The notes: generated by a model from the letters alone, not told the origin. 64,000 nucleotides of DNA from Vibrio sp. JC009 (GCF_029016485.1 NZ_CP092107.1:992001-1056000), one strand, 5' to 3'; shown: positions 9,769 to 19,312, counted from the stretch's first letter. Translations and numbers: made by a program.

Positions 9769-10827
9769 TTAAGCCACATCAGGCAAACTATGCTGAATTC
9801 TTTCATGTGCTCTTATCAGGGCATTGAAATTATTACTCATTCTTTCAATACCCCCCCTATACTGAGCCATTCTCTGATCTAAATCGTTACTGTGCTCCCC
9901 AAGAGACCTTAGCTTATGTGAAAATTCCTGCAATTCGGCTCTGCGTTGATTAATCTGTTCCACAGCTGTGCTGACATTGTCGTAAACCACATCCATTGCC
10001 TGTTTTGATTCGTCAGCATTTAAGGTAAGTACGTCCACCCTCTGTTCAATGCTGGTCGTAGAAGCGTGAGTTCTGCCTGCAAGCGTCCGCACTTCATCGG
10101 CAACAACCGCAAATCCACGTCCTTGTTCCCCCGCTCTGGCAGCTTCAATCGCAGCGTTCAGCGCCAGCAGGTTAGTTTGATCTGAAATGCTGTTAATTTC
10201 CTGGGTCAGGCCATTAATCTTGTCAACACCTTCACTCAGATTGATGACCATCTGCCGGGAGTCAGTGATGTGTTCAGCATCCGCCATTGTGCCTTCTTCC
10301 ATTTTATCCAGCGCTTCGATGCAACTTAAAATATCCAAATCCAATGCTGCAACCTTGTCTGAAATAGCACAAGATCTCCCAGCAGAATAATCCGCAAAGG
10401 TGTCCAGATCTTCAGATAGCCTTGCAACAATATCTGAAACCAGTACAGATAACTCACGAACACTCCCGCTCAGAGATTCTTTTAGCTCATCCCGTTGGAT
10501 CTGACTATCATGCCGCTCAGAAATAACCGCAAGCTCTGCTTCATTGAGTCTTTTAGCCAGTTTCTCAACCAGAGCTTTACCTTCGGTAATACTTGCTACA
10601 CTTTCTGCCGTAACCAGATCATCAACAAGCAGGCCGGAAAGGCGATTATTAAAGTCTTTTATTGGCTGAACATAGCAAAGATGAATCAGCCCCAGATTGG
10701 TCACTGATAATAAGAGAATAAAAACTAGATCTCCATAATAAAATATTTCATCAAAGTAGTTATCGGTTAATAAAAATAGAAAAATAAATGTTAGATTAAT
10801 TATAATTATTTTATTAAACGTACTCAT
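9769..10827 (-). CDS. Short methyl-accepting chemotaxis-like protein
   Basis: 352 residues: two N-terminal membrane helices separated by a very short loop (about 4-50), then a cytoplasmic coiled coil with the receptor hairpin tip ([20 protein letters not shown] and [18 protein letters not shown]). There is essentially no periplasmic ligand domain and no classical HAMP, so it must sense inside the membrane or cytoplasm, or through a partner. ATG 10827 was chosen because AGGTGG sits at correct spacing; a GTG at 10836 falls inside that site. It stands apart from the main chemosensory locus at 22533-36517. Confidence 0.85.
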   Translation of the reverse strand: MSTFNKIIIINLTFIFLFLLTDNYFDEIFYYGDLVFILLLSVTNLGLIHLCYVQPIKDFNNRLSGLLVDDLVTAESVASITEGKALVEKLAKRLNEAELAVISERHDSQIQRDELKESLSGSVRELSVLVSDIVARLSEDLDTFADYSAGRSCAISDKVAALDLDILSCIEALDKMEEGTMADAEHITDSRQMVINLSEGVDKINGLTQEINSISDQTNLLALNAAIEAARAGEQGRGFAVVADEVRTLAGRTHASTTSIEQRVDVLTLNADESKQAMDVVYDNVSTAVEQINQRRAELQEFSHKLRSLGEHSNDLDQRMAQYRGGIERMSNNFNALIRAHERIQHSLPDVA

Positions 10828-10961
10828 AATTACCACCTGATACTTATTCTTAAAAAGTATTTTTCAATTAACTCATAATACTCCTCATAACTGAGCCAAT
10901 TGTTGATAAAAGTAGCAACTATCTTTTCCTGATTTCCCATACATAAAAACTCACTTCCCAT

Positions 10962-10992
10962 AAAAAAAACGGCTTATAACAGCCGTTTTTTT
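10962..10992 (-). terminator. Terminator of the symporter-small protein operon
   Basis: A-tract, stem around CGGCT/AGCCG with loop TATAAC, and T-tract: aaaaaaaacggct / agccgttttttt. It lies just past the last small protein and can act on both strands. Confidence 0.85.
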
Positions 10993-11007
10993 ATCGAAAA
11001 TGATTTA

Positions 11008-11097
11008 TCAGGTACGGTTTCCAAAATAAACCGTACATGCGTAAAACACCACTCCGGCAAAAATTACGCCCATCATCCAAATATCTGTCTGATCCAT
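11008..11097 (-). CDS. 29-residue membrane protein, probable transporter small subunit B
   Basis: Tiny gene of 29 codons: one hydrophobic helix (about residues 7-24, WMMGVIFAGVVFYACTVYF) with short polar ends. Its ATG overlaps the previous TAA by one base (TAATG), and a GGAGAAG ribosome site lies inside the end of that gene, so it is translationally coupled. It is followed at once by a strong terminator. Position, single membrane helix and coupling to a symporter resemble small accessory subunits of SSS/NSS transporters. Function is inferred from context only. Confidence 0.7.
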   Translation of the reverse strand: MDQTDIWMMGVIFAGVVFYACTVYFGNRT

Positions 11098-11210
11098 TAT
11101 TCTTCTCCTTCAGTATTTGTGCCGATTATTTTTGAAACCACCACAGAAATAACAATCACTGTAAAAATTAATCCTGCTGAGTGTAAAAACAGTTCTGCTG
11201 CAAAATTCAT
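11097..11210 (-). CDS. 37-residue membrane protein, probable transporter small subunit A
   Basis: 37 codons, starting 11 bp after the symporter stop with a textbook AAGGAG site. One strongly hydrophobic helix (about residues 12-30, SAGLIFTVIVISVVVSKII) and a short charged tail. It shares the TAATG junction with the next small gene. Together with the symporter it forms a three-gene leftward operon closed by the terminator at 10962-10992. Probably needed for assembly or activity of the symporter (inference). Confidence 0.72.
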   Translation of the reverse strand: MNFAAELFLHSAGLIFTVIVISVVVSKIIGTNTEGEE

Positions 11211-11221
11211 TATATTTCTCC

Positions 11222-12694
11222 TTAGTACGAAGTCGCTGGCTGAGGCTTACTGAATTTCGCAGGTTCAGCATCCGAGGAAAGCGAAAGTAATACTACCGTC
11301 ATTATCAGTGCTACCGCTGCGGTAATGTGCGCATTGGCCAATGGCGCTGTTGAAGGGAATGCATCCACAATCATTTGCTTAACCGGACGGATAGTCCACG
11401 CCAGGTTACATGCCCAGGATACCAGCAGTGTTGCTGTTGCCGCTTTTGCATTACGCTTCCAGAACAGACCCGCAACTGTTACGAAGAACAGTGGAGCAAG
11501 CCATGCAAACAACCAGTTGATAGCAGGTACAATCGCAGGCTGGTTGAAGAAGGTCAGCACTGCACCAACGATACCGAAGATAAGGATCATACGCTGCATA
11601 GTGCGCTTCTCTTCAACAGGTGTCATATCCGTCTTAGAGTTAGCCTGAATAATGTCCTTAGTAAAGATGGTTGCCGGAGCCAGTACCGTCATAGCGTAAG
11701 TAGACAGCAATGCGCCCATAAAGCCAGCCTGAAGCAGAACGACCAGCCAGGTTGGAAGCAGTTTAACCACCAGTGTTGCACCCGCCAGCTTAGGACCAAG
11801 CTCTGCAAACTCAGGAATTGTCGCAGCCGCAAGGCCAACCAGTACCGGGAATACACCGAACAAACCATTGATTGGCGCGGCAATCCAGATGGAGCGACGG
11901 ATAACCTTTTCGTTCTTGGCTGACATTGCCGCAGCCATACCCTGCTGGTTAACTGACTGAGAAAATACCACTGAGAAAATAGTTGCCACACCAAAGCCAA
12001 ACAGCAGATCAGGTGTACCAAAGATGCTTAGCTTGAATTCAGTTCCATTGTCCACGTAGAACTGTTTAACACCTTCCCAACCCTCCGGCAGAGCGAATGC
12101 TAGATAGAAGCCTGCGATAATAATCGAACCGTACATCACCACTGCGTTAACCAGGTTAACCCACATGGTTTGCTTGATACCGCCCATGGTTACATAAGCC
12201 AGACCAAGAATCGCACCGACGATAACAGATACAGGAAGAGACCAGCCACTGGATGCGGAAAGTGCGATACCCAAAGCTTGTGTTTCCAGAGAAACCAGTC
12301 CGAACACAACCATACCACCCACACAGGCTGTCAGGTTGCGCATCTGTTTACCAAACATATCACCCTGAAGTTCAGGGATTGTGGCACAGCCAAGGCGACG
12401 CACCCAGCGGCCGGTACCCAGACAGATTACACACATTAGAATGGTATGAGCAAAACAGAACCAGAGTGCTACCGCACCCATGCCAAACGACATTTCCATT
12501 AAGCCATATACGTGAGCAGAACCAAGGTAAGTAATTGCCAATGTAACGGAGAACATTGCCATATTGGCATCTGCACCACCGCGCGCCATATCTGTTACTG
12601 TACCCGCTGCTTTATCTTTTTGATTTAAATACCATCCAATACCACCGATAACGACGACATTGTAGATAAGTACCATTAGTAGTACGGAGTTCAT
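11222..12694 (-). CDS. Sodium:solute symporter (SSS family)
   Basis: 490 residues with about 13 predicted membrane helices and the SSS fold pattern: an N-terminal outward helix (VLLMVLIYNVVVIGGIGWYL), the conserved region ending in TMGGIKQTMWVNLVN and the sodium-site helix region LLSTYAMTVLAPATIFTKDI. It probably imports an organic solute with Na+. It lies 245 bp beyond a LysR gene and beside the BKACE catabolic operon, so it may import that pathway's substrate (inference). Two tiny membrane proteins follow in the same operon. The precise substrate cannot be read from sequence. Confidence 0.9.
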   Translation of the reverse strand: MNSVLLMVLIYNVVVIGGIGWYLNQKDKAAGTVTDMARGGADANMAMFSVTLAITYLGSAHVYGLMEMSFGMGAVALWFCFAHTILMCVICLGTGRWVRRLGCATIPELQGDMFGKQMRNLTACVGGMVVFGLVSLETQALGIALSASSGWSLPVSVIVGAILGLAYVTMGGIKQTMWVNLVNAVVMYGSIIIAGFYLAFALPEGWEGVKQFYVDNGTEFKLSIFGTPDLLFGFGVATIFSVVFSQSVNQQGMAAAMSAKNEKVIRRSIWIAAPINGLFGVFPVLVGLAAATIPEFAELGPKLAGATLVVKLLPTWLVVLLQAGFMGALLSTYAMTVLAPATIFTKDIIQANSKTDMTPVEEKRTMQRMILIFGIVGAVLTFFNQPAIVPAINWLFAWLAPLFFVTVAGLFWKRNAKAATATLLVSWACNLAWTIRPVKQMIVDAFPSTAPLANAHITAAVALIMTVVLLSLSSDAEPAKFSKPQPATSY

Positions 12695-12878
12695 ATTCCG
12701 TCCCCCTGTTTCACATGTTATTTAATTATTGAGTTGAATACCTATTGGACTAAGTAGATATTGCATTACTACTAAATATAAAAAATGGAACTAAATCACC
12801 CTTCAAAATATATCCTATTCCATCAGCGGGAACCCACTTCCCGCCAAAAAAACAACCGTAAATACAACCAGATAGAAA

Positions 12879-12912
12879 CAGAGGGCGTCAGTATAATTAC
12901 TGACGCCCTCTG
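12879..12912 (-). terminator. Terminator of the LysR gene
   Basis: Perfect 15-bp stem (cagagggcgtcagta and its complement) with a 4-nt loop TAAT, 28 bp past the LysR stop. Only a short T-rich stretch follows on the left. Confidence 0.75.
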
Positions 12913-12939
12913 CTTATCTAAACTTTTTCTAAACTAGTT

Positions 12940-13923
12940 TTAACTTGTCGCTTTAAATTCATTTACCTGCTCCCTGTGGTTCGCCAGGAAAAAGTCTTTA
13001 AATGATTTAACACAGTGCGTCATAAATCGCTGAGGCAGGTAATAAATATTTAAATACCAGTCATCAGTTTCATATTCATCTAATAATGTCACCAGGCTTC
13101 CATCCTGAATATGTTTCTGCACAACAAATTCCGGTAAATAAGTAATACCGGTAGAATGAAGTGCTGCGGATAACATTACCTTAGCATCAGACACTTCTAT
13201 GGATTTCACAATCCGGATTGGAACCGCTTCACCGTTTTGTTTATAGACCCACTGGTTCTGATTTTGCAGTGCTTTTGAATAGAGGCAACGGTGATTAACC
13301 AGATCCTGTGGAACCAGAGGTTCACCATTTTTTTTGATGTACTCAGGAGAAGCGACGGTTATAAACTTTTGGGTAAGAAGATTTCGACGAACCAGTAGCA
13401 GTTCTGAATCTTTGTTTGCCGCATAACCTGCAACGGCAGAGATAATAAAATCGTGGTCCTTGTAGTAATCCATCCCCCTTGGGGTCATGGTTAACTGAAT
13501 ATTCACCAGCGGATTATCTTCAATAAATTCGCTGATAATAGGCAGCACCACTTTTTCGGCATAGATAGGCGTACAGCAAACCTTGATATTACCGCGGGTT
13601 TCGGTGGTGAACCCGGTAAGCTCATTAATCATCAGATGAATATCATCTGTGATTTCCGAGAATTTGCTGTAAAGGAAAGAACCGGCTTCCGTCAGTCTTT
13701 CATTCGGGTTATTTCTTTGATACAGGCTAATGCCCAGTTCTTCTTCCAGGTCGCTTAACCAACGGGAACCGGTACTGGTTGAAATTCCCATGGTTTCCGC
13801 TGCTTTAGTAATTGAGCCGGCATTAATCAACTCGATAAAAAACAGCATGCGAACCAACTGCTGAGGATCTATAACCTGAGACCCATTTAAGCTAGCTGTG
13901 TTTTTTAATTCCTCGTCCAACAT
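12940..13923 (-). CDS. LysR-family regulator of the catabolic island
   Basis: 327 residues, about 25 longer than usual because of an N-terminal extension before the helix-turn-helix (SITKAAETMGISTSTGSRWL, about residues 37-56). The remainder is a LysR effector-binding domain. It lies between the symporter and the BKACE operon, all leftward, with its own terminator. A perfect palindrome 40 bp upstream (13963-13984) is a likely autoregulatory site. The coinducer is probably a pathway intermediate (inference). Confidence 0.87.
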   Translation of the reverse strand: MLDEELKNTASLNGSQVIDPQQLVRMLFFIELINAGSITKAAETMGISTSTGSRWLSDLEEELGISLYQRNNPNERLTEAGSFLYSKFSEITDDIHLMINELTGFTTETRGNIKVCCTPIYAEKVVLPIISEFIEDNPLVNIQLTMTPRGMDYYKDHDFIISAVAGYAANKDSELLLVRRNLLTQKFITVASPEYIKKNGEPLVPQDLVNHRCLYSKALQNQNQWVYKQNGEAVPIRIVKSIEVSDAKVMLSAALHSTGITYLPEFVVQKHIQDGSLVTLLDEYETDDWYLNIYYLPQRFMTHCVKSFKDFFLANHREQVNEFKATS

Positions 13924-13962
13924 AACAACATCTCAAACTTCGTATTATTATTCAGGCATTGT

Positions 13963-13984
13963 ATTACAGATCACGTTCTGTAAT
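13963..13984. promoter_or_regulatory. Palindrome upstream of the LysR gene
   Basis: Perfect 8-bp arms ATTACAGA/TCTGTAAT separated by 6 nt, contained in a T-N11-A-like dyad about 40 bp before the LysR start. Position and symmetry fit a LysR autoregulatory operator; I did not find a second copy before the symporter. Confidence 0.5.
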
Positions 13985-14024
13985 TAGCTGACAAATGTAT
14001 TACTGAGACCTGAGGCAATAAAAA

Positions 14025-14052
14025 TGGGAGTGATGCCATCGCAAAACTCCCA
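14025..14052 (-). terminator. Terminator of the BKACE operon
   Basis: 7-bp stem TGGGAGT/ACTCCCA with a 14-nt loop; leftward it is followed by TTTTATTG. It lies 40 bp past the BKACE stop. Confidence 0.65.
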
Positions 14053-14091
14053 AAAACGTTGAACCAGATCTATTAAGGCAGAAAAGGTTTA

Positions 14092-15015
14092 TTACTCGTA
14101 GCTTTTCCAGCTTGGGAAGTTCGACTTATTCAGATTCAGGATCTGACGAGCTTCATCCGGAGTTGCAATTTCAAGGTCGTTGCACTCAAGCATACGCTTA
14201 GTACGCTCAACAAACTCAACGTTAGACTTAGCTAATTGACCGCGACGGTAGTAAACGTTGTCTTCCATACCCACACGGATATGACCGCCAAGTGCGATAC
14301 ATGCGTTGATGATCGGAAGGTGACCACGGCCGATACCCAGACCACCCCAGGTAAAGTTATCACCCCAGTGACGACGTACTTCATCAAGCATCTGAAGAAG
14401 AATATGAACTTCAGCCGGAGAACCACCCGGTGCGCCCAATACAAACTGGAAGTGAGGACGGATGAATGGGTTATGCGCTTCAGGCTCACCCGCTTCGCGT
14501 GCTTTCGCATTCGCCTTTTCAATCGAGTTGCGGTAGAACAGCACGTTGTGAATCATACCGATATCGAAGATTTCGATTTCAGGAGTAACGCCAACCAGAG
14601 GCATCTCTTTAGCCAGTTTGCCCAGGAACACAGGTGTATTTTCAAATACTGTTGTGTGTGCCCAGTTCATTGTACCTGCATCGAAGGTTGCGATTTCAGG
14701 GCGAAGCTCCTGGAATGGCAGCATACGGATTTCATCTTCGATACCCAGACCACCGGAAGTAGTCAGGTTGATTACGATGTCACATTCAGCTTCACGAACA
14801 TAGTTCACAGTTTCCTGAAACTTAGCGATATCCATAGTGGCGTTTTGATTATCATCACGTACATGAATATGAGCAATCGATGCACCTGCAGCATGACACG
14901 CAATGATTTCATCTGCTTCTTCACGTGGCGTTACCGGCACATCAGGGAACATATCTTTCTTTGGCCAGGCACCAGTACAAGCAACGGTAAGAATACGTTT
15001 ATTTGCAAGAGACAT
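14092..15015 (-). CDS. Beta-keto acid cleavage enzyme (BKACE, DUF849 family)
   Basis: 307 residues. BKACE enzymes use Zn2+ to exchange a beta-keto acid with acetyl-CoA, giving acetoacetyl-CoA or acetoacetate and a CoA ester. Zinc ligands are visible: His49 and His51 in AHIHVRD and Glu251 in RVGMEDN. The length and the FDAGTMNW and GLGIGRGH segments fit the family that includes 3-keto-5-aminohexanoate and dehydrocarnitine cleavage enzymes; the subfamily cannot be fixed by eye. Last gene of the operon. A thiolase immediately upstream would convert acetoacetyl-CoA to acetyl-CoA. Confidence 0.9.
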   Translation of the reverse strand: MSLANKRILTVACTGAWPKKDMFPDVPVTPREEADEIIACHAAGASIAHIHVRDDNQNATMDIAKFQETVNYVREAECDIVINLTTSGGLGIEDEIRMLPFQELRPEIATFDAGTMNWAHTTVFENTPVFLGKLAKEMPLVGVTPEIEIFDIGMIHNVLFYRNSIEKANAKAREAGEPEAHNPFIRPHFQFVLGAPGGSPAEVHILLQMLDEVRRHWGDNFTWGGLGIGRGHLPIINACIALGGHIRVGMEDNVYYRRGQLAKSNVEFVERTKRMLECNDLEIATPDEARQILNLNKSNFPSWKSYE

Positions 15016-15151
15016 AATTATTTTCCTCTTATTTTTGATGCGCCATCAGCGGGAAAACCCTGAATCCGGCGCGAATTTATCTAAGCCATATTCCCTGAGG
15101 AACAAGCCTGAAATGTATAAATCGGATTACTATTCGTGAGGTTAAGACGCT

Positions 15152-16336
15152 TTAAGCGCGCTCAATAACCACTGCACAAGCCTGTCCGCCACCGATACAG
15201 AGAGTTGCCAGACCGTAACGCTGTTCACGCTTGGTAAGCTCATGAACCAGAGTAACCAGAATACGTGCGCCGGATGCACCGATTGGGTGACCAAGAGCAA
15301 TCGCACCGCCGTTTACATTTGTGATTGCAGGATCAAGATCCAGACCTTTACACACTGAAAGTGCCTGTGATGCAAAAGCTTCGTTTGCTTCAACCAGATC
15401 CATATCTGCCACGTCCAGTCCGGCGATTTTCAGTGCCTTCTCGGTAGCAGGAACCGGAGCGTAACCCATGATTTCTGGATCAACACCGGCAGCAGCCTGA
15501 GAAACAAAAGTTGCCAAAGGTTTCAGGCCCAGTTTATCTGCTTTTTCTCGGCTCATCAGTACAAGAGCTGCCGCACCATCGTTCAGACCGGAAGCATTCG
15601 CTGCCGTTACCGTGCCACTGCCATCGCGAATAAACGCAGGACGAGGTCTTGCAACGCTTTCCATTGTCGCGCCAAACTTAGGGAACTCATCGGTATCAAC
15701 CACAACGTCACCCTTACGGCCAGGAATGGTGTGCGGAGCAATTTCATCTTTAAATCGGCCGGAAGTTACCGCAGCTTCGGCGCGGTTTTGCGACTGAACG
15801 GCAAACGCATCCTGCTCTTCGCGGGAGATTTCATATTTCTTAGCAAGATTCTCAGCCGTGATACCCATATGGAAACCACCGAAAGCATCCGTCAGACCAT
15901 CATTCAGCATGGTGTCAGTAAGCTGAGAGTGACCCATTTTTACGCCGTTTCTGTGTGACTGCAGCACATGCCCTGCATTGGACATAGACTCCATACCACC
16001 GGCAACAACGATTTCAGCTTCACCCAGACGAATCTGGTTTACGCCGTCCATCACCGCCTTCAGGCCAGAGCCACACACCATAGAAACCACATTCGCGGTT
16101 CTTTCATTCGGGATACCGGCAAACTTAGCAACCTGACGCGCAGGGTTCTGACCAAGACCACCAGACAGCACGTTACCAAGAACAACATTATCTACCTGCT
16201 CAGGTGTGATGCCCGCTTCTTCAATCGCAGCCTTAACTGCCGTGACACCCAGATCAATTGCGGAAACATTCGCGTAAGCACCAAGATAGGCGCCAATCGC
16301 TGTACGTTTCGCGCTGACTATTACTACTTCTTTCAT
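15152..16336 (-). CDS. Acetyl-CoA acetyltransferase (thiolase II)
   Basis: 394 residues with all thiolase landmarks: nucleophilic Cys near 88 in [12 protein letters not shown], His in [15 protein letters not shown] and the second Cys in [13 protein letters not shown]. It should cleave acetoacetyl-CoA to two acetyl-CoA, completing the BKACE route. Two adjacent ATGs (16339, 16336) are possible; the second has better spacing to GAGG. A strong internal terminator-like hairpin separates it from the upstream genes, so thiolase-BKACE may be expressed at a different level from the rest. Confidence 0.93.
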   Translation of the reverse strand: MKEVVIVSAKRTAIGAYLGAYANVSAIDLGVTAVKAAIEEAGITPEQVDNVVLGNVLSGGLGQNPARQVAKFAGIPNERTANVVSMVCGSGLKAVMDGVNQIRLGEAEIVVAGGMESMSNAGHVLQSHRNGVKMGHSQLTDTMLNDGLTDAFGGFHMGITAENLAKKYEISREEQDAFAVQSQNRAEAAVTSGRFKDEIAPHTIPGRKGDVVVDTDEFPKFGATMESVARPRPAFIRDGSGTVTAANASGLNDGAAALVLMSREKADKLGLKPLATFVSQAAAGVDPEIMGYAPVPATEKALKIAGLDVADMDLVEANEAFASQALSVCKGLDLDPAITNVNGGAIALGHPIGASGARILVTLVHELTKREQRYGLATLCIGGGQACAVVIERA

Positions 16337-16366
16337 CATCGAAGCCTCAAAATGTAGGTAAAAAAT

Positions 16367-16425
16367 GATTCCACCACCCTAATTCAGGTAGGTAGGTGAG
16401 ACTTGGGAAGTCGGATGGTGGAATC
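16367..16425 (-). terminator. Terminator-like hairpin inside the catabolic operon
   Basis: 10-bp perfect stem GATTCCACCA/TGGTGGAATC enclosing 39 nt, followed leftward by ATTTTTTACC. It lies between the cyclase and thiolase genes, so it is either a real terminator or an attenuating element that reduces thiolase-BKACE transcription. Confidence 0.65.
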
Positions 16426-16440
16426 AAACTTAATTAGGTA

Positions 16441-17412
16441 TTAGTGGTCACCATATGGGTATACGCGATCCGGTACTTCGTTCACCTGATCTTCATCGAT
16501 AACCGCCATCAGACGTGACATAGAGCCGTCACCACAGTACAGGTTCAGTGGAACACCAATGATGGTGCAACGCTTACCAGCAATTTTCGCTACATTACCG
16601 CCAACGTTTTCCCAGCCTACTTTACCGTTACCAAGAAGCAGCTTGTGACATGGTTCCCATACGCCGTTACACATGCCTTTCTCTTCAACCAGGCCGTACA
16701 GCTCCTGATACGCTTCTTCACCGTGGATCTCTTTGTACAGGTCACGGTCAAAGTGAGCGAACTCTTCGATACCGAATTTCTCGATATACTCGTGACGCAG
16801 AGGAAGGCCGGAATAACCTTCAAGCCCCATAGACAGACGTCCAGCCAGCTTTTCACCGATAGAAGTATGCAGCGGATGGTCAAGAGCCTGCTGGTCAACA
16901 CCAAGCGCCTTGATATCGTGCTTCATGCACCAGTGACCAACAGATGCACCCACACCAGTTGCGTAGTGGTAGTACTGCTTGCTGTCGTCCCACTGCTCTG
17001 CCATACCTGTGTAGATGATAACGATCATGTCTTTCAGCTCTTCATGAGTCACACCGGTTTTCGCCAGTGCTTCATCCATGTGCTCAGCCTTAATCAGAGT
17101 CCACTGCTCAAGGTGAGAAAGGTCCAGACATACTGCATCACCACAGTAAGCTTCCAGATCCATCTCGTGAGTGTAGCGGGCACGACGGCCATCAAACTCA
17201 GTTTCGATAACGTGACGAGGTGAGTCCGCGTGAGTACCACAGTGCATTGGCATCTTGAAGAACTGAGTCAGTACGCCAGACTTAGCCAGACCGTGTGCAC
17301 GGGTAATTTCAGGCTGAGGGAAGTAAGGCCACTGTGGCGACTGTGAGCCTACCGGGTGTGAAAGATCGACAATTACTTTGCCGGCAAAAAAGTTATGGTT
17401 CTTGTTAGTCAT
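16441..17412 (-). CDS. Cyclase-family metal-dependent hydrolase (kynurenine formamidase-like fold)
   Basis: 323 residues with the defining metal motif HCGTHADSPRH (HxGTHxDxPxH) near residue 57, as in kynurenine formamidases, isatin hydrolases and related amidases or lactonases. It is longer than kynurenine formamidase (about 210), so the substrate differs. ATG 17412 was set by a GGAGAT site; a longer frame to 17526 would overlap the preceding gene. In the pathway it could open a lactone or amide, or release an acid for the dehydrogenases (inference). Confidence 0.8.
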   Translation of the reverse strand: MTNKNHNFFAGKVIVDLSHPVGSQSPQWPYFPQPEITRAHGLAKSGVLTQFFKMPMHCGTHADSPRHVIETEFDGRRARYTHEMDLEAYCGDAVCLDLSHLEQWTLIKAEHMDEALAKTGVTHEELKDMIVIIYTGMAEQWDDSKQYYHYATGVGASVGHWCMKHDIKALGVDQQALDHPLHTSIGEKLAGRLSMGLEGYSGLPLRHEYIEKFGIEEFAHFDRDLYKEIHGEEAYQELYGLVEEKGMCNGVWEPCHKLLLGNGKVGWENVGGNVAKIAGKRCTIIGVPLNLYCGDGSMSRLMAVIDEDQVNEVPDRVYPYGDH

Positions 17413-17442
17413 TGTGACTATCTCCAGATGATTAGCTTTATT

Positions 17443-17477
17443 CTGAGCGACCCTGGTTTCTAATCCTGGCCGCTCAG
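17443..17477 (-). other. Intercistronic hairpin between dehydrogenase and cyclase genes
   Basis: 7-bp inverted repeat CTGAGCG/CGCTCAG with a 21-nt loop and no T-run. More likely an mRNA-processing or stabilising hairpin than a terminator. Confidence 0.35.
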
Positions 17478-17488
17478 TTATTGTTAAA

Positions 17489-18442
17489 TTAGTTTTCCAG
17501 TGAACGACGGTACTTCGTCTGATCAATCAGATATTTAAATAAACCGTCTTTAGAGGCTGCAGTCTGCTCGGGCGTCCAGTTCTGGAAGCCTTCACCAGTC
17601 TTAAAGCCTGATTTTCCGTCTTCTACCAGCTTCTTCAGCGTTGTACTTGGTTCAATTCCTGAGTACAGGTGCTGGAACATATAATCATGAATGTTCAGGC
17701 TAAGCTCAGTTGAAACCATGTCTGCATTTTCAAACGGAGCCAGTTGAGGAATACGGAAACCGAAAGAGTTCTTGATGCACTCATCAATGGTTTTCGGATC
17801 AGCGATACCTTCGTCCGCCATGTAGAAAGCTTCACGCCACAGAGCATGTTGAAGGCGGTTTGCCAAAAAGCCCGGAACGTCTTTCTTACACTCAGCCGGA
17901 GCCTTGCCACAGTCAGTCAGCAAATCCATCGCAGCCTGAATTACGTCATCTGCACTGTCTTTTGTGCGGATCACTTCCACAAGCGGAATAAGTACCGCCG
18001 GGTTCCAGAAGTGCATACCGATAACACGGTCTTTCTTCTCAACAGCCTCTGCAATTTCAGTAATCGACTTCACTGAAGTACCGGAAGCAAAGATACAGTC
18101 CGGACGAGCATGCGCTTCCATTTCACGGAAGGTATCGTGCTTGATATCCATCACTTCAGGAACCGATTCAAAGATAAGATCCGCATCTGCATAGGCTTCA
18201 ATCGCATCAGCTGTGATAGAGATTCGGTCCAGAATTGCATCTTTCTTATCCGCATCCATCAGGCCTTCGCGGATAAACATATCCAGCTGAGGAGCCATAT
18301 CTTCCGTCGCGCTGCAGTTAGCCACGTTACGGGTTTTGATGGTTACATTGCGGCCGCCACCAGCGAAGATCTGAGCAATACCAACGCCCATCATGCCCGA
18401 GCCACCAACAATGGTTATATTTTTAATATCGTTATGATTCAT
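17489..18442 (-). CDS. 3-hydroxyacyl-CoA / L-carnitine-type dehydrogenase
   Basis: 317 residues. An N-terminal Rossmann fold with GGSGMMGVGIA near residue 13 binds NAD; the catalytic His lies in GMHFWNP; the C-terminal helical domain has VPGFLANRLQHALWREAF. Family members oxidise 3-hydroxyacyl-CoA or free 3-hydroxy acids such as carnitine and gulonate. Beside a BKACE, a carnitine-like dehydrogenase supplying the 3-keto acid is attractive but not proven, and no betainyl-CoA thioesterase is recognisable here. ATG 18442 was chosen over 18469 because AGGAAA precedes it. Confidence 0.87.
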   Translation of the reverse strand: MNHNDIKNITIVGGSGMMGVGIAQIFAGGGRNVTIKTRNVANCSATEDMAPQLDMFIREGLMDADKKDAILDRISITADAIEAYADADLIFESVPEVMDIKHDTFREMEAHARPDCIFASGTSVKSITEIAEAVEKKDRVIGMHFWNPAVLIPLVEVIRTKDSADDVIQAAMDLLTDCGKAPAECKKDVPGFLANRLQHALWREAFYMADEGIADPKTIDECIKNSFGFRIPQLAPFENADMVSTELSLNIHDYMFQHLYSGIEPSTTLKKLVEDGKSGFKTGEGFQNWTPEQTAASKDGLFKYLIDQTKYRRSLEN

Positions 18443-18469
18443 AGTATTTTCCTGTTTCTGCCCAGGCAA

Positions 18470-19285
18470 TTAACCTGCAGTGCAACCGCCGTCCACGTAG
18501 ATAATCTGACCGTTGATAAAGTCCGATGCCGGAGATGAAAGGAACATAACCAGACCAATCATATCTTTAGTTTCAGCAACGCGGCCCATTGGCAGACGAG
18601 CCAGGAATGGAGCGATACGGGCAGGATCTTCACAGATTTCCTGAGTCAGAGGAGACTTGATAAGAGTCGGTGCAATGGCGTTCACATTGATAGTGAAGCC
18701 TTCTTTCACACCCTTGATAGACCATTCGGTGGACATCTGCTTGGTCAGTGAGTCAACCGCAGCCTTAGAAGCAGAGTAAGCAGTGTAACCATCAGGGTGA
18801 CCACAGAAACCGCGAACACTTGATGTGTTTACAATCTTACCGTGTCCCTGTTTCATAAAGTACTTACCAAATACCTGACAAGGAACCAGAGTACCGGTTA
18901 CGTTTACGTTCAGTACCTGGTTAAATTTATCAACCGGCATCTCTTCTGCAGGAGCACGGAACGCCATGCCCGCGTTGTTTACCAGAACATCGATACGTCC
19001 ATACATTTCATGAACCTTATCTACGATAGCCTGCTGTGCTTCAACGTCTGTCACGTCACCAGTGATTGCCGTACATTCACCACCAACTTCAGCCACAGAT
19101 TTTACTGTCTCTTCCAGTGTTTCAAGACGACGCGCCGTCACGATAACTTTTGCGCCGTGCAGAGCAAATGCCTGTGCATAAGCCGCACCAAGCGTACCGT
19201 TACCACCGGTAATTACCGCAACCTTGTCTTTCAGGTCAAAGCAGTTTGTCGCGAAGTTGTTGTCCCAGGTAGATGTCATAACCAT
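18470..19285 (-). CDS. Short-chain dehydrogenase/reductase
   Basis: 271 residues, classical SDR: cofactor motif TGGNGTLGAAYA (a variant of TGxxxGxG), structural VNNAG, catalytic Ser in NTSSVRG, and Tyr and Lys in YSASK. The Arg-rich turn after beta-2 (ARRLETLEE) hints at NADP(H). It probably oxidises or reduces a hydroxyl of a pathway intermediate. Two start codons (19285, 19279) are possible; AAGGA fits the first. It is 27 bp from the cupin gene in the same operon. Confidence 0.88.
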   Translation of the reverse strand: MVMTSTWDNNFATNCFDLKDKVAVITGGNGTLGAAYAQAFALHGAKVIVTARRLETLEETVKSVAEVGGECTAITGDVTDVEAQQAIVDKVHEMYGRIDVLVNNAGMAFRAPAEEMPVDKFNQVLNVNVTGTLVPCQVFGKYFMKQGHGKIVNTSSVRGFCGHPDGYTAYSASKAAVDSLTKQMSTEWSIKGVKEGFTINVNAIAPTLIKSPLTQEICEDPARIAPFLARLPMGRVAETKDMIGLVMFLSSPASDFINGQIIYVDGGCTAG

Positions 19286-19312
19286 TTTGATATTTCCTTA
19301 ACTAAAATTTGT

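Noticed and set aside
11375..11923. 182-codon frame on the + strand over the symporter gene
   Set aside because: Antisense shadow of a clear membrane protein; composition (Gln/Cys/His-rich) is not protein-like.
14236..15063. 275-codon open frame on the + strand over the BKACE gene
   Set aside because: Complement of a well-supported gene; Cys/Thr/Arg-rich composition without any family motif.
18470..18490. Frameshift or fusion between dehydrogenase and SDR genes
   Set aside because: The upstream in-frame extension of the dehydrogenase reaches the SDR stop, but ATG 18442 with its own ribosome site explains the boundary; both proteins are full length.
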